A stretch of 64,000 bases of DNA from NCBI GenBank assembly GCA_963707875.1, contig CAVPRU010000002.1, forward strand, positions 438,442-502,441, read 5' to 3'. Source of the DNA: SZUA-320 sp963707875. Its GTDB lineage: Bacteria; Gemmatimonadota; Gemmatimonadetes; Gemmatimonadales; GWC2-71-9. The translations under genes were made by a program, and so were the position numbers. Every line of letters starts with the position of its first letter. Position 1 is the stretch's first letter. Below are positions 25,759 through 34,720 of this stretch, piece after piece. Under the pieces are notes generated by a model. The model was given only the letters and a program-made list of their open reading frames with translations. It ran no database searches and was not told where the DNA came from.

Positions 25759-28577
25759 CTATCGCCCGACCTCCGTCGCGGCCGGATCCTCCCGCACCGT
25801 CACGGTGCCTTCGTAGGTCTTCCCCGCCACGGTCAACCGCACCCGGTAGGTCCCGGCCATCGCCTCCACCCCACGGGGTCGCCCCGGCCCGAACCCACCC
25901 TCCTCTCCCGCCCCGGCGGGGGTCTCCCGCGCCGCGGTCGGGTCCACATCGAAGCGCAGATTCCAGAAGTACCGATTGATCCCCTGCCGGGCCGGCATCT
26001 CTCCGGTGAACCGGTGCTGGCCTGCCAGGTCGGTGATCTCGATCTGCACCGGTCCCGAGGGCGGAGTCTTGAGGTAGAAGTCGACCGTGGCCGAGTTCTG
26101 CAGGTCGGTCGGCGAGTTCATCGGCTCGCGCTGGGCGATGGTGAGCGGGTTCCGCCCGGCAAAGAACATGTGCCCCCGGGTCGCTCCGCGGGTCACCCCG
26201 GCCCATCGGGTGGCGGTCCGATTGTGAAAGAGATGGGCCTCGGACGCCAGGACCTGGTCGTTCAGCTGTTGCAGGGGGCCCAGGTCATCGAGAATCCAGA
26301 TGCTCCGGCCGTGGGTGGCCGCAATCAGGTCGCCGTCCCGGGGATGAACGATCAGGTCGTGCACCGGGACCGTGGGCAGCCCGTTCATCAACCGGTGCCA
26401 GGTCGCTCCGCCATCTACCGAGGCATAGGCGGCGAACTCGGTGCCGGCGTACAGCAGCCGGGGGTTCCTGGGATCCTCCCGAACCACATAGACCGGCTGG
26501 TCCTTGGGCAGGGTGGCGCCCAGGCTGGCCCAGGTGCGGCCGTAGTCGGTGGTCTTGAAGAGGTAGGGGGCAAAGTCGTCCCGCCGGTGGCCATCGAAGG
26601 AGACGTAGGCGGTCCCGGCTTCGTGGTGGGACGGCTCCACCCGACTCACCCAGGTCCGCTCGGGCACCCCGCGGATGTTGGGCCGCACGTTGGTCCAGTT
26701 CTGCCCGCCGTCGCGGGTCAACTGCACGTTCCCGTCGTCGGTCCCCACCCAGATTGTCCCGGGGACCAGGGGCGACTCCGCGATGGTGATCATGGTGGCG
26801 TGGGTCTCCGCCCCGGTCACGTCGAGGTCAGCCCTCCGGTCTCCGGGTTGGTGAGCACCGGGTCGTTGGTGGTCAGATCGGGACTCACGATGGTCCAGGT
26901 GTCGCCCCGGTCGGTGCTCTTGAACAGGTGATTGCCCCCGAAGTAGAGGGTCCGGCTGTTGTGGGGCGACAGGATCAGCGGCGCGCTCCAGTTGAACCGG
27001 AAATGGGAGCGGGGCAACTGGCCGGCCGGGCCGTCATACCCTCCCATCGTCTGGCCGAAGTTGAGCACCGTGGCCGGCGTGGGCGTGATCGACTGCCCGC
27101 GCTGGCGGAACACCGCGTCGAGCCGCTGGAGGCGGCCGCCCTGGGATTCGGTGTACACCGTCCGCCAGTCATTGGGGTCCACCGTGGTGTGGAACCCGTC
27201 GCCCGCGTGGAACTTGAACCAGTGGTCGTTGAGGACCCCGTTGATGTCGCGGCTGTTGCTGGGCCCGCCCCAGTTGCCGTTGTCCTGGAGCCCGCCGTAG
27301 ACCCAGTACGGATCCCGGTTGTCGGCGGTCACGGCGTAGAACTGGCCGATGTCCATGTTGTCGAACATCTGGAAGTGGAGACCGCGGTCGTAGCTGGCGT
27401 ACGCCCCCTTGTCGTTCCCCACGTAGAACCGATCGCTGTTGGCCGGATCGATCCACAGGGCGTGGAAGTCGCCGGAGATCCCCTGGAGGCTGCGGCCGAA
27501 GGTCCGTCCGCCGTCCTCCGAGACCGTGGCGTTGCCGGCCAGAACGTAGACCCGCTGGCTCTCGTTCGGGTCGATGAAGATGTGGCTGTAGTAGAACGGC
27601 CGGTTGTTGTACCGGTTCAGGTAGCTCCAGCTTGCTCCGCCGTCCTCGGAGCGGTAGATGCCGCTGCCGAGCCTGGTCATGTCGCGGTAGTCGGGATTGG
27701 GGCGGCCATCCATCCGTGGCGGCGGCTGATAGCCGTGCTCCACGATCGCCACCAGGGTCCGCGGGTTGTTGCGGTGAATCGCGAGTCCGATCTTGCCGGT
27801 CGGGCCGGTGGGAAGGCCGCGGCTCAGCCGGGTCCAGCTCTCGCCTCCGTCGGTGGACTTGAAGATCCCGCCGTTGGGTCCGCCGCTGCTGAAGGTGTGC
27901 GGCTCCCGGAGCCGCTCCCACATCGCGGCGTAGAGGACCTCCGGGTTGCCCGGATCCATCACCAGGTCGCTGGCCCCGGTGCGACCGTCATTGGGCAGCC
28001 CACGGGTCAGGGCTCGCCAGGTCCGGCCACCATCGGTGGTCTTATAGATTCCCTGCTCCCCGGTGTGACCCCAGAGGTGGCCCTGGGCGGCGACGTAGAC
28101 GATGTCGGGGTTGGTCGGGTGGGTCACCACCTCGCTGACATGGTGGCTGCCCCGCAGGCCCATGTTGGAAAAGGTCTTCCCGCCGTCGGTGGACTTGTAG
28201 ACTCCGTCGCCCCAGCCCACGCTGTTCCGGACGCAGGATTCCCCGGTGCCGACCCAGACGATGTCAGGGTTGGGCTGAAAGACCGCGATGTCGCCGATGT
28301 TGGAGGAGCCGTACTCGGTGAAGATCGGGGTCCAGGTGGTCCCGGCGTCGGTGGACTTCCAGACCCCGCCGGAGGCCGCGCCGACAAAGACAAGGGCGGG
28401 GTTGGCCTCCACCGCCTCGATGTCGGTGACTCGGCCGGCCATGTTGGCGGGACCGATGTTGCGCCACTCGAATGGGGCCAGCAGGGTCTGGGCCGACTGC
28501 GCCGCGGTCGGTGCGGGTCGGGCGAAGGCGAGAACTACCGTACCGAACACCAGGTGGGCGACTGAAGCAGGACGCAT
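25759..28577 (-). pseudogene. Second sortilin/VPS10-like BNR-repeat protein, split by one frameshift
   Basis: Two ORFs, 26817-28577 and 25759-26820, together make one secreted BNR protein of about 940 residues, paralogous to the gene at 7.3-10.1 kb. There is a signal peptide (ends PTAAQS) and many Asp-box motifs (KSTDAGTTW, KTTDGGRTW, RSEDGGASW, KSTDRGDTW, LTRDGGQNW). The first ORF ends GGLTST-stop, and the next frame continues DVTGAETHATM, as expected for an unbroken protein. One missing C near 26825 would restore it. A true split with a GTG start in the 4-bp overlap is less likely. Its start is 28577, after a longer in-frame extension that lacks a signal sequence. Confidence 0.8.
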
Positions 28578-28611
28578 GCGGGACTCCGCGCGAGTGGAGT
28601 GAGTTCCTGGG

Positions 28612-29907
28612 ATGGCAGGCCAGTTCAGCAAGAGACTCCCGTCCGGGCATGGCGTCAAGGCAACCGCCAGACTCCCGCGTTATTGTTCCCTCCATCTCTC
28701 GCGGGAGAGGCCGATTCCTCCTCACATCCGGGTTCGATGCAGCTGCGGGCGGGTATACCAGGCCGCCCCGGAACACTCGGGCAAGCAGATTGCCTGCAAG
28801 TGTGGCCGGCGGGTTCTGGTCCGGCCCGCACCGGCCTCCGCAGGTCGGGGGCCGGCCCGGCGTCGGTGGCGGCTGCCACGCCTCCACTGGTCGAAGCTCG
28901 CCGTGTCCCCCCGTCTGCTGGGGGTCCTTCGCCTCATGGTCTGGGGCTATCTGGCCATGACCGTCGCCGCGGCGATCACCCTCTGGGGTTTCGGCGACCG
29001 CTCGGTCCTTCCCACCACGCTGCTGTACGGTCCTCGATGGGTCCTGCTGGTGCCGGCGGCCCCTCTCGCGTTGATCAGCCTGATGGTGATGCCGAGATTG
29101 CTCGGGCCGGTGGCGCTCTCGGCGCTGTTGATCCTGGGCCCTGTCATGGGAGGTCGGACGGGATGGCGAGGGTGGTTCACAGCAGGCCCTGGGCACCTCC
29201 GGGTCGTGACGTTCAATCTGGACGCTTCCCAGAACCCGATCATCCCCCAGGTTCCCGCAGCGCTCGCGGCGCTCCAGCCTGACATCATTGTCGTTCAGGA
29301 GTGTTCCAACGAGTTCGTGAGCGCCGCGAGATCCCTGCCGGGCTGGCTGGCCAGACGCGACGGATCGCTCTGTCTCATGACTCGCTTCCGGGTGGACAGC
29401 GTGGAGGAGATGGAAACGGTGCGTACCCGGGATCAGGGAGGGACCGGCAACGGAGTGCGCTACCGGCTCGACTCTCCCCAGGGCCCGCTGACCGTGGTCA
29501 ACGTCCACCTCGAGACGCCGGGGAAGGGACTGGCGCCGCTCCGCTATGGCGGCTCGAGCGGCGAACTGGCCCGCAACATCCTGTTGCGCGATGCCGGATC
29601 GAGTCGGACCAGCCGGTGGGTCCTGGCGGACGGCGAGGATCTTCTGGTAGCCGGGGATTTCAACCTGGTGGTGGAGAGCGCGATCTACCGGGCCCACTGG
29701 TCGGGTTGCAGCAACGCCTTTTCCCGGGTCGGCCGGGGCTTCGGTTACACCCGGGTGCTGAAACGATTCTCGGCCCGGATCGACCATGTGCTCAGTTGCG
29801 GAACGGAGTGGAAGCCGGTCCGAGCAGTGGTGGGGCCGGACCTGGGATCCGACCACCGCCCCATGGTGGTGGACCTGCGCCGGAGGGGCCGGCGGGAGGC
29901 GCGCTAG
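28612..29907 (+). CDS. Membrane protein with endonuclease/exonuclease/phosphatase domain
   Basis: Up to 431 residues. A small zinc-ribbon-like motif near 42-65 (CSCGRVYQ...CKCGRRV) precedes three hydrophobic helices (about 105-185). A C-terminal EEP domain follows, with TFNLDASQ, DIIVVQE, VNVHLETP, AGDFN and SDHRPMVVDL, the expected catalytic set for phosphodiester cleavage. The EEP domain should face the periplasm. The real start is uncertain: residues 1-40 look non-coding-like and overlap the leader of the opposite gene. A rare start near 28722 after GGGAGAGG is possible. Confidence 0.75.
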   Translation: MAGQFSKRLPSGHGVKATARLPRYCSLHLSRERPIPPHIRVRCSCGRVYQAAPEHSGKQIACKCGRRVLVRPAPASAGRGPARRRWRLPRLHWSKLAVSPRLLGVLRLMVWGYLAMTVAAAITLWGFGDRSVLPTTLLYGPRWVLLVPAAPLALISLMVMPRLLGPVALSALLILGPVMGGRTGWRGWFTAGPGHLRVVTFNLDASQNPIIPQVPAALAALQPDIIVVQECSNEFVSAARSLPGWLARRDGSLCLMTRFRVDSVEEMETVRTRDQGGTGNGVRYRLDSPQGPLTVVNVHLETPGKGLAPLRYGGSSGELARNILLRDAGSSRTSRWVLADGEDLLVAGDFNLVVESAIYRAHWSGCSNAFSRVGRGFGYTRVLKRFSARIDHVLSCGTEWKPVRAVVGPDLGSDHRPMVVDLRRRGRREAR

Positions 29908-30449
29908 CTGAAGGGTTCGACCGGCTCTCCGACCACCCTCAGGTAGCGACGCCAGGGGCCGACGGCCTCCGTGTAGCGGCGGGCCATGACCCGGGCGATC
30001 TGGATCAGGTGATCGAGGTCGTGGGCCACCCAGGTCGCCAGCATCTCCTCCAGCGTCACCCGGCCAAACTCGGGATGGATGCCCGTCATCCGCTGTTGCT
30101 CAGGGGTGAGCCCGAACCCCCGGAGGGTGGCCACGTTCTCCTGGCGCCGGGCCGAAAACTCCTCGAGCAGTTCGTCCAGGGTCTTGCCCCGGGTCCGCTC
30201 CTGGTGCCCGAACCGCTGGAACGGTTCGAAACGCGGCTCGGGCCCGCCTGCCATGATGATCCGGGTCCGGGTCATCCAGTCGGTGTCCTCACCGTCGATC
30301 AGGTGCCCGACCACGTCGACCGGGCTCCAGGTGTCGGGTCCTTCGGTGGCCGTCGTCCAGGGCTCGGAGAGCCCACCGAGCAGGGCGCGGAGGGTTGTGG
30401 GGGTCCGCTCCAGGATCGCCAGCGCCTCATCGAGTCGGAACGCGCTCAT
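29904..30449 (-). CDS. DinB-family protein
   Basis: A 181-residue four-helix-bundle protein of the DinB/YfiT superfamily. Three metal-ligand His positions are visible (VVGHLID, and HDLDH near the C-terminus). Members are metal-dependent thiol transferases or of unknown function. The start is the ATG at 30449 rather than an in-frame ATG 23 codons upstream. The stop overlaps that of the EEP gene on the other strand. Confidence 0.8.
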   Translation of the reverse strand: MSAFRLDEALAILERTPTTLRALLGGLSEPWTTATEGPDTWSPVDVVGHLIDGEDTDWMTRTRIIMAGGPEPRFEPFQRFGHQERTRGKTLDELLEEFSARRQENVATLRGFGLTPEQQRMTGIHPEFGRVTLEEMLATWVAHDLDHLIQIARVMARRYTEAVGPWRRYLRVVGEPVEPFS

Positions 30450-30456
30450 CGTCGGT

Positions 30457-30954
30457 CTACCGGGGTGGGGCCGGGGGTGCGTTGGCAAAATGGGCGTGGG
30501 CAATCCGGTAGCCATCACGGCGCGGCACCAGGACGAAGGTAACCGGTCCCTTCTGGGCGGAACCGTCGGCGCGCCGGAAGATCCAGGTAGCCAGGACCAC
30601 CGCGGTTGCTCCCTGCCAGTGGGTCACCACCGACTCCAGCAACAGCTGGTTCGGTTGATCCTTCCCGCCGGGCACGAAGCCGAACCCGGTGTGATGCGCT
30701 CGCAGGGCCTCCATCCCCTGCAGCAGCCCATCGCGTTCCGAGGAGAAGTAGCTGAGGGTTGAATCGGTGACAAAGAGCCGGTCGATCTGGTCGAGGTCAT
30801 ACCGGTTCCACATCACAGCCCACGCCGCCAGAGTGTGGTCGACCTCGGACTGTCGGGCCGGCTGCGCCGCGAGCGGAGCGGCGAGCGTCGCGAGACCAAC
30901 GGCTGCCCCGAGGAGTCCGGACCTGGCCCCCCGTGGCCATCGCTGAGGAGTCAT
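30457..30954 (-). CDS. Secreted NTF2-like (DUF4440-type) protein
   Basis: A 165-residue protein with a signal peptide (about 1-31, ending PLAAQP). An NTF2-like cone fold follows: LAAWAVMWNRYDLDQIDRLFVTDSTLSYFSSERDG, then VVLATWIFRRADG and FVLVPRRDGYRIAHAHFA. Such proteins bind small ligands or act as minor enzymes; no specific activity is assignable. It lies 7 bp upstream of the DinB gene and is probably co-transcribed with it. Confidence 0.72.
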   Translation of the reverse strand: MTPQRWPRGARSGLLGAAVGLATLAAPLAAQPARQSEVDHTLAAWAVMWNRYDLDQIDRLFVTDSTLSYFSSERDGLLQGMEALRAHHTGFGFVPGGKDQPNQLLLESVVTHWQGATAVVLATWIFRRADGSAQKGPVTFVLVPRRDGYRIAHAHFANAPPAPPR

Positions 30955-31025
30955 CCTGCAAGTATCCCCCCTTGACCTCCGGTTGGCCAGCAGGAGATTC
31001 CAGTCACCCCAATCGTGAGCGTTCC

Positions 31026-31934
31026 ATGCGTCCTGGTCTTGTCCTCCTTCTGTTCAGCGGTCTGGCCACCACGGCGCCGGCCCAGAGCCCGGTGACCGGG
31101 CGCTGGGACCTGACCGTCACCGAGGGTCAGACCCGGTGGCCGATGTGGCTCGAGGTCAGCGAAGGTCCGGTCTTCACCGGCCGGCTCCAGGGCCGATCCG
31201 GGCACGCCCTTGCCCTCAGTCGCCTCGTCATCGAGGGCCCGAAGGTACGTTTCCCGATGCCGGGCGGGACTCCCCAGGCGCAGGCCCCGGAGTTCGCCGC
31301 ACTCGTCACCGGGGACGATCTGCTGGGAGAGTTGATCCACCCGGACGGTATCCGGTTTACCGTGCACGGCAAACGGGCGCCACCGCTTGTCCGGTCCGGG
31401 GAACCGAGCTGGGGCGAACCGATCGACTTGCTGGCCGGCGGCCTCGGGGACTGGACCGTTCGGGGGGCCTACAACGGCTGGGTGCTGCGGGCCGGCGAAC
31501 TGGTCAACACTCCGCCATCGAGCGACCTGATCTCCCGGGCCCGGTTCACCGATTTCAAGCTCCATATCGAGGTCAACGTTCCGGCCGCCGGCAACAGCGG
31601 CATCTACCTGCGGGGTCGCCATGAGGTGCAACTGCAGGACGACTTTGGGCGACCCCCGTACGACCGCGGGATGGGCGGGATCTACGGCCAGGTGAGCCCG
31701 ACGGTTCAGCCCGCCCGCCCACCGGGCGAGTGGCAGGTCTTCGAGATCACCTTCATCGGTCGTCGGGTTACGGTCGTCCTCAACGGTGTCACCATGATCG
31801 ACCGGGCCGAGATTCCCGGGATCACCGGCGGAGCGCTGGACAGTGACGAAGGGGCCCCCGGGCCGATCATGCTGCAGGGAGACCACTCGGGGGTTCGCTT
31901 CCGGAACATCCGGATCACCCCGGCCAGACCCTGA
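31026..31934 (+). CDS. Secreted DUF1080 (3-keto-disaccharide hydrolase-type) protein
   Basis: A 302-residue protein with a signal peptide ending TTAPAQS. The DUF1080 concanavalin-like domain spans about 135-300. The typical segments are WTVRGAYNGWVLRAGELVNTPPSSDLIS, NSGIYLRGRHEVQLQDDFG and the C-terminal GPIMLQGDHSGVRFRNIRI. Members act on glycosides, often as 3-keto-glycoside hydrolases working with MocA-type dehydrogenases; several MocA genes lie downstream at 37.6 and 41.8 kb. The start at 31026 follows GAGCG. Confidence 0.82.
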   Translation: MRPGLVLLLFSGLATTAPAQSPVTGRWDLTVTEGQTRWPMWLEVSEGPVFTGRLQGRSGHALALSRLVIEGPKVRFPMPGGTPQAQAPEFAALVTGDDLLGELIHPDGIRFTVHGKRAPPLVRSGEPSWGEPIDLLAGGLGDWTVRGAYNGWVLRAGELVNTPPSSDLISRARFTDFKLHIEVNVPAAGNSGIYLRGRHEVQLQDDFGRPPYDRGMGGIYGQVSPTVQPARPPGEWQVFEITFIGRRVTVVLNGVTMIDRAEIPGITGGALDSDEGAPGPIMLQGDHSGVRFRNIRITPARP

Positions 31935-31982
31935 CTCGGCCTGCCAGGATCCATCAGCTGGGCGCGCCTCCGGGGCCTTCGA

Positions 31983-32528
31983 TCACTTGCCTTCCCTCTC
32001 TTCCCGGTCTTCCTCCCGGTCCTCCCGGGCGGAGACCGCCCGAGTGCCTTCAGTGTCGCCTGAGGAGAGCCCACCCGATCCGGTGTAGGCACTGGCCGCC
32101 CCGTGCTGGTAGACCAGTTCTCCTCCCGAGTGACCCACCCGGATCCCTGCCGGAATCAGGAGCAGGCTTCCGACGGTGGCGGCGGTTCTGGCCCACCCAC
32201 CGGCCCGGTGGGAGATCAGCCCGGCCGCGGACAGGAGGAAGACGACCCCGGCCAGGATCATGAACTGTTCGGCCAGCTCCTCGTGGGTTCCGATGGCCTG
32301 TTCAGCCACGACTTCCTCGACCCGTTCCTCCTCCCGCTCGCCCGTCTGGAGCGAAAGCCAGGAGGAGCCCAGCAGCAGTCCCGCCGCCACCACCACGCCA
32401 CTCCAGGCGGTGCGGACCGGCGCCCCGCGCCGGATCCAGTAGAGCAGTACCAGGGCCGCCAGCGGGAGCAGGATGGCAAGGGCCATGGGGAAATGCACAA
32501 CGGCGGGATGGAGCGGATCGGGCAGCAT
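31983..32528 (-). CDS. DUF2231-like four-helix membrane protein
   Basis: A 181-residue protein. HPAVVHFPMALAILLPLAALVLL at the N-terminus is the signature of the DUF2231 group. Three more hydrophobic helices (about 40-58, 85-105, 112-132) follow, then a charged, acidic C-terminal tail. Members often sit near haem or cytochrome genes; nothing of that kind is adjacent. AGGAGATATAAC precedes the ATG. It is divergent from the LuxR-type gene across a 148-bp gap. Confidence 0.72.
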   Translation of the reverse strand: MLPDPLHPAVVHFPMALAILLPLAALVLLYWIRRGAPVRTAWSGVVVAAGLLLGSSWLSLQTGEREEERVEEVVAEQAIGTHEELAEQFMILAGVVFLLSAAGLISHRAGGWARTAATVGSLLLIPAGIRVGHSGGELVYQHGAASAYTGSGGLSSGDTEGTRAVSAREDREEDREEREGK

Positions 32529-32676
32529 GTTATATCTCCTTCGGGTGACAGATGGACTACCGCGATCAAGTTGGGAGACCGGCGATCCGCCGGCCATCCG
32601 GCATCCGACGGTAAGCCATCCGGCAAATGACTGACGAGAGCCGCTCCGCGGTTCGCTGAGGACGAAAGGAGACCAG

Positions 32677-33228
32677 GTGACCAGGATTTCCGACCCGGAC
32701 GCCCCCAATCTGGACCCCATACTGGCCGTGATCTTCCTGGTCATCGTGGTGGCCGGGGTGGTGGATTTGGCGCTGGACGCCCCGCGGCGACTGCTGAGCC
32801 TGCATGTCGCGGTGGAATTGGCCCTGGTTTCGGTGAGTCTGGGAGCGGCGGTCTACCTGGCCCGCGGGTGGCTGGCGACCCGTGCCCAGCTGGGCGTTGC
32901 CAGAACCCGGGAAGCGGACCTCCGGCTGGAGCAGGAGGCCTGGCGGGTGGCCACCCAGGCAGTGCTGGAGGGTCTGGGGGCCGAGGTGGACCGGCAATTC
33001 TCGACCTGGGAGTTGACCGACGCCGAACGGGAAACCGCGCTCATGTTGCTGAAGGGATTCTCGATGATCCGGATCGCCAAGCTGACCGGGCGGGGCGAAC
33101 GGACCGTTCGCCAGCATGCGGTGGCGGTGTATCGGAAGTCCGGCCTCGCTGGCCGGGCCGAGCTGTCGGGGTTCTTTCTCGGCGACCTGCTGCTCCCCAC
33201 CCCGCCCGGTTCCAAGCGCCCTCTCTGA
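32677..33228 (+). CDS. Membrane-anchored LuxR-type helix-turn-helix protein
   Basis: A 183-residue protein with two transmembrane helices (about 13-30 and 41-65), a short coiled-coil linker, and a GerE/LuxR-like DNA-binding helix-turn-helix at about 110-155 (LTDAERETALMLLKGFSMIRIAKLTGRGERTVRQHAVAVYRKSG). It has no receiver or ligand domain, so it may sense something in the membrane and bind DNA from there. The GTG start has AAAGGAGA upstream. It may regulate the divergent DUF2231 gene or the phenol-lyase gene just downstream. Confidence 0.75.
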   Translation: MTRISDPDAPNLDPILAVIFLVIVVAGVVDLALDAPRRLLSLHVAVELALVSVSLGAAVYLARGWLATRAQLGVARTREADLRLEQEAWRVATQAVLEGLGAEVDRQFSTWELTDAERETALMLLKGFSMIRIAKLTGRGERTVRQHAVAVYRKSGLAGRAELSGFFLGDLLLPTPPGSKRPL

Positions 33229-33322
33229 AACAGCAGGGCCGGTGGACCGGCGGCCCGCTTGCGCAGTTTCGGTATTTATCATGATCTTATGATTTATGAC
33301 ACACTCAACTCCAGCCCGCACC

Positions 33323-34711
33323 ATGGGCCAGCAATTCGGCCGGCGCTCCTGGGCCGAGCCGTGGAAGATCAAGATGGTCGAGCCGCTCCGGATGACGACC
33401 CCGGAAGACCGGGCCCGGGCGCTGGAGACCGCCGGCTACAACACCTTCCTGCTCAAGTCCGATGATGTCTACATCGACCTGCTGACCGACAGCGGGACCA
33501 GCGCCATGAGCGACCGGCAATGGGCCGGGATGTTGCTGGGCGATGAGGCATACGCCGGGAGCCGCAACTACTACCACCTGGAGGACGCGGTCAGGAGCTA
33601 CTACGGCTACCGCCATGTCCTGCCGACCCACCAGGGGCGCGGGGCGGAGCATCTGATCAGCCAGGTGGCGATTGCTCCCGGACAGCTGGTGCCCGGGAAC
33701 ATGTACTTCACCACCACCCGGGCCCACCAGGAGCTGGCCGGTGGCACCTTCGTAGATGTGGTGATTGACGAGGCCCACGATCCGCAGAGCCTCCACCCGT
33801 TCAAGGGGGACGTCGACCTTGCCAAACTCGAAGGGCTGATCGCCAGGGAAGGTGCGGACCGGATTGCCTATGTGAGCCTGGCCGGCACGGTGAACATGGC
33901 GGGGGGACAGCCGGTCAGCATGGCCAACGCCCGGGCGCTCCGGGCCCTCTGCGATCGGCATGGCATCCGTCTCTTCCTCGACGCGACCCGGATGGTCGAG
34001 AACGCGTTCTTCATCCAGGAGCGGGAAGCGGGCTACGCCGACCATTCGATCGCCGCCATCCTCCGGGAGTTCTGCGATCTGACCGATGGGGCGTGGATGA
34101 GCGCCAAGAAGGACAGTCTGGTCAACATCGGCGGCTGGCTGGCGGTCAACGATCCGACTCTCGCCGAGGAGCTCGGCAACCTGATCGTGCTGTACGAAGG
34201 GCTCCACACCTATGGGGGGCTGGCGGGCCGGGACATGGAGGCCCTGGCGATCGGGATCGGCGAGTCGGTGGAGGACGCCCACGTCCGGTCCCGGATCGGG
34301 CAGGTGCGCTATCTGGGTGACATGCTGCAGGACTGGGGAATCCCGATCGTGGTCCCGATCGGGGGCCACGCCATCTTTCTCGACGCCCGCCGGTTCTACC
34401 CTCACCTGTCCCAGGACCAGTTTCCAGCTCAGACGCTGGCCGCGGAACTCTACCTCGATTCGGGGATTCGATCGATGGAGCGGGGTATTGCCAGCGCCGG
34501 ACGCGACCCCGTCACCGGGGATCACCACTACCCCAAACTCGAACTGACTCGGCTCACGATCCCCCGTCGAGTGTACACCCAGGCCCACATGGATGTAGTG
34601 GCCGAGTCGGTCAAGGCGGTGTACGACGCCCGGGAGACGGCGCGGGGGCTCAAGATGACCTACGAGCCCCGCTATCTCCGGTTCTTCCAGGCCCGGTTCG
34701 AACGCCTCTAG
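33323..34711 (+). CDS. tpl: Tyrosine phenol-lyase
   Basis: A 462-residue PLP enzyme that splits tyrosine to phenol, pyruvate and ammonia. From memory of the Citrobacter freundii enzyme, all key positions appear with a constant +6 offset: Lys263 in MSAKKDSLVNIGG (PLP lysine 257), Thr130 in MYFTTTR (Thr124) and Arg387 in SMERG (Arg381). Arg387 binds the phenol ring and is replaced in tryptophanase, so tryptophanase is unlikely. The ATG at 33323 gives the family length; an ATG at 33296 adds nine residues. Phenol-lyases are sporadic, so transfer is plausible. Confidence 0.88.
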   Translation: MGQQFGRRSWAEPWKIKMVEPLRMTTPEDRARALETAGYNTFLLKSDDVYIDLLTDSGTSAMSDRQWAGMLLGDEAYAGSRNYYHLEDAVRSYYGYRHVLPTHQGRGAEHLISQVAIAPGQLVPGNMYFTTTRAHQELAGGTFVDVVIDEAHDPQSLHPFKGDVDLAKLEGLIAREGADRIAYVSLAGTVNMAGGQPVSMANARALRALCDRHGIRLFLDATRMVENAFFIQEREAGYADHSIAAILREFCDLTDGAWMSAKKDSLVNIGGWLAVNDPTLAEELGNLIVLYEGLHTYGGLAGRDMEALAIGIGESVEDAHVRSRIGQVRYLGDMLQDWGIPIVVPIGGHAIFLDARRFYPHLSQDQFPAQTLAAELYLDSGIRSMERGIASAGRDPVTGDHHYPKLELTRLTIPRRVYTQAHMDVVAESVKAVYDARETARGLKMTYEPRYLRFFQARFERL

Positions 34712-34720
34712 CCGGGCTGG

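Noticed and set aside
33323..34711. Tryptophanase
   Set aside because: The related beta-lyase was considered, but the Arg in SMERG and the TYR-lyase-like C-terminus (RLTIPRRVYTQAHMDVV, LRFFQARF) fit tyrosine phenol-lyase.
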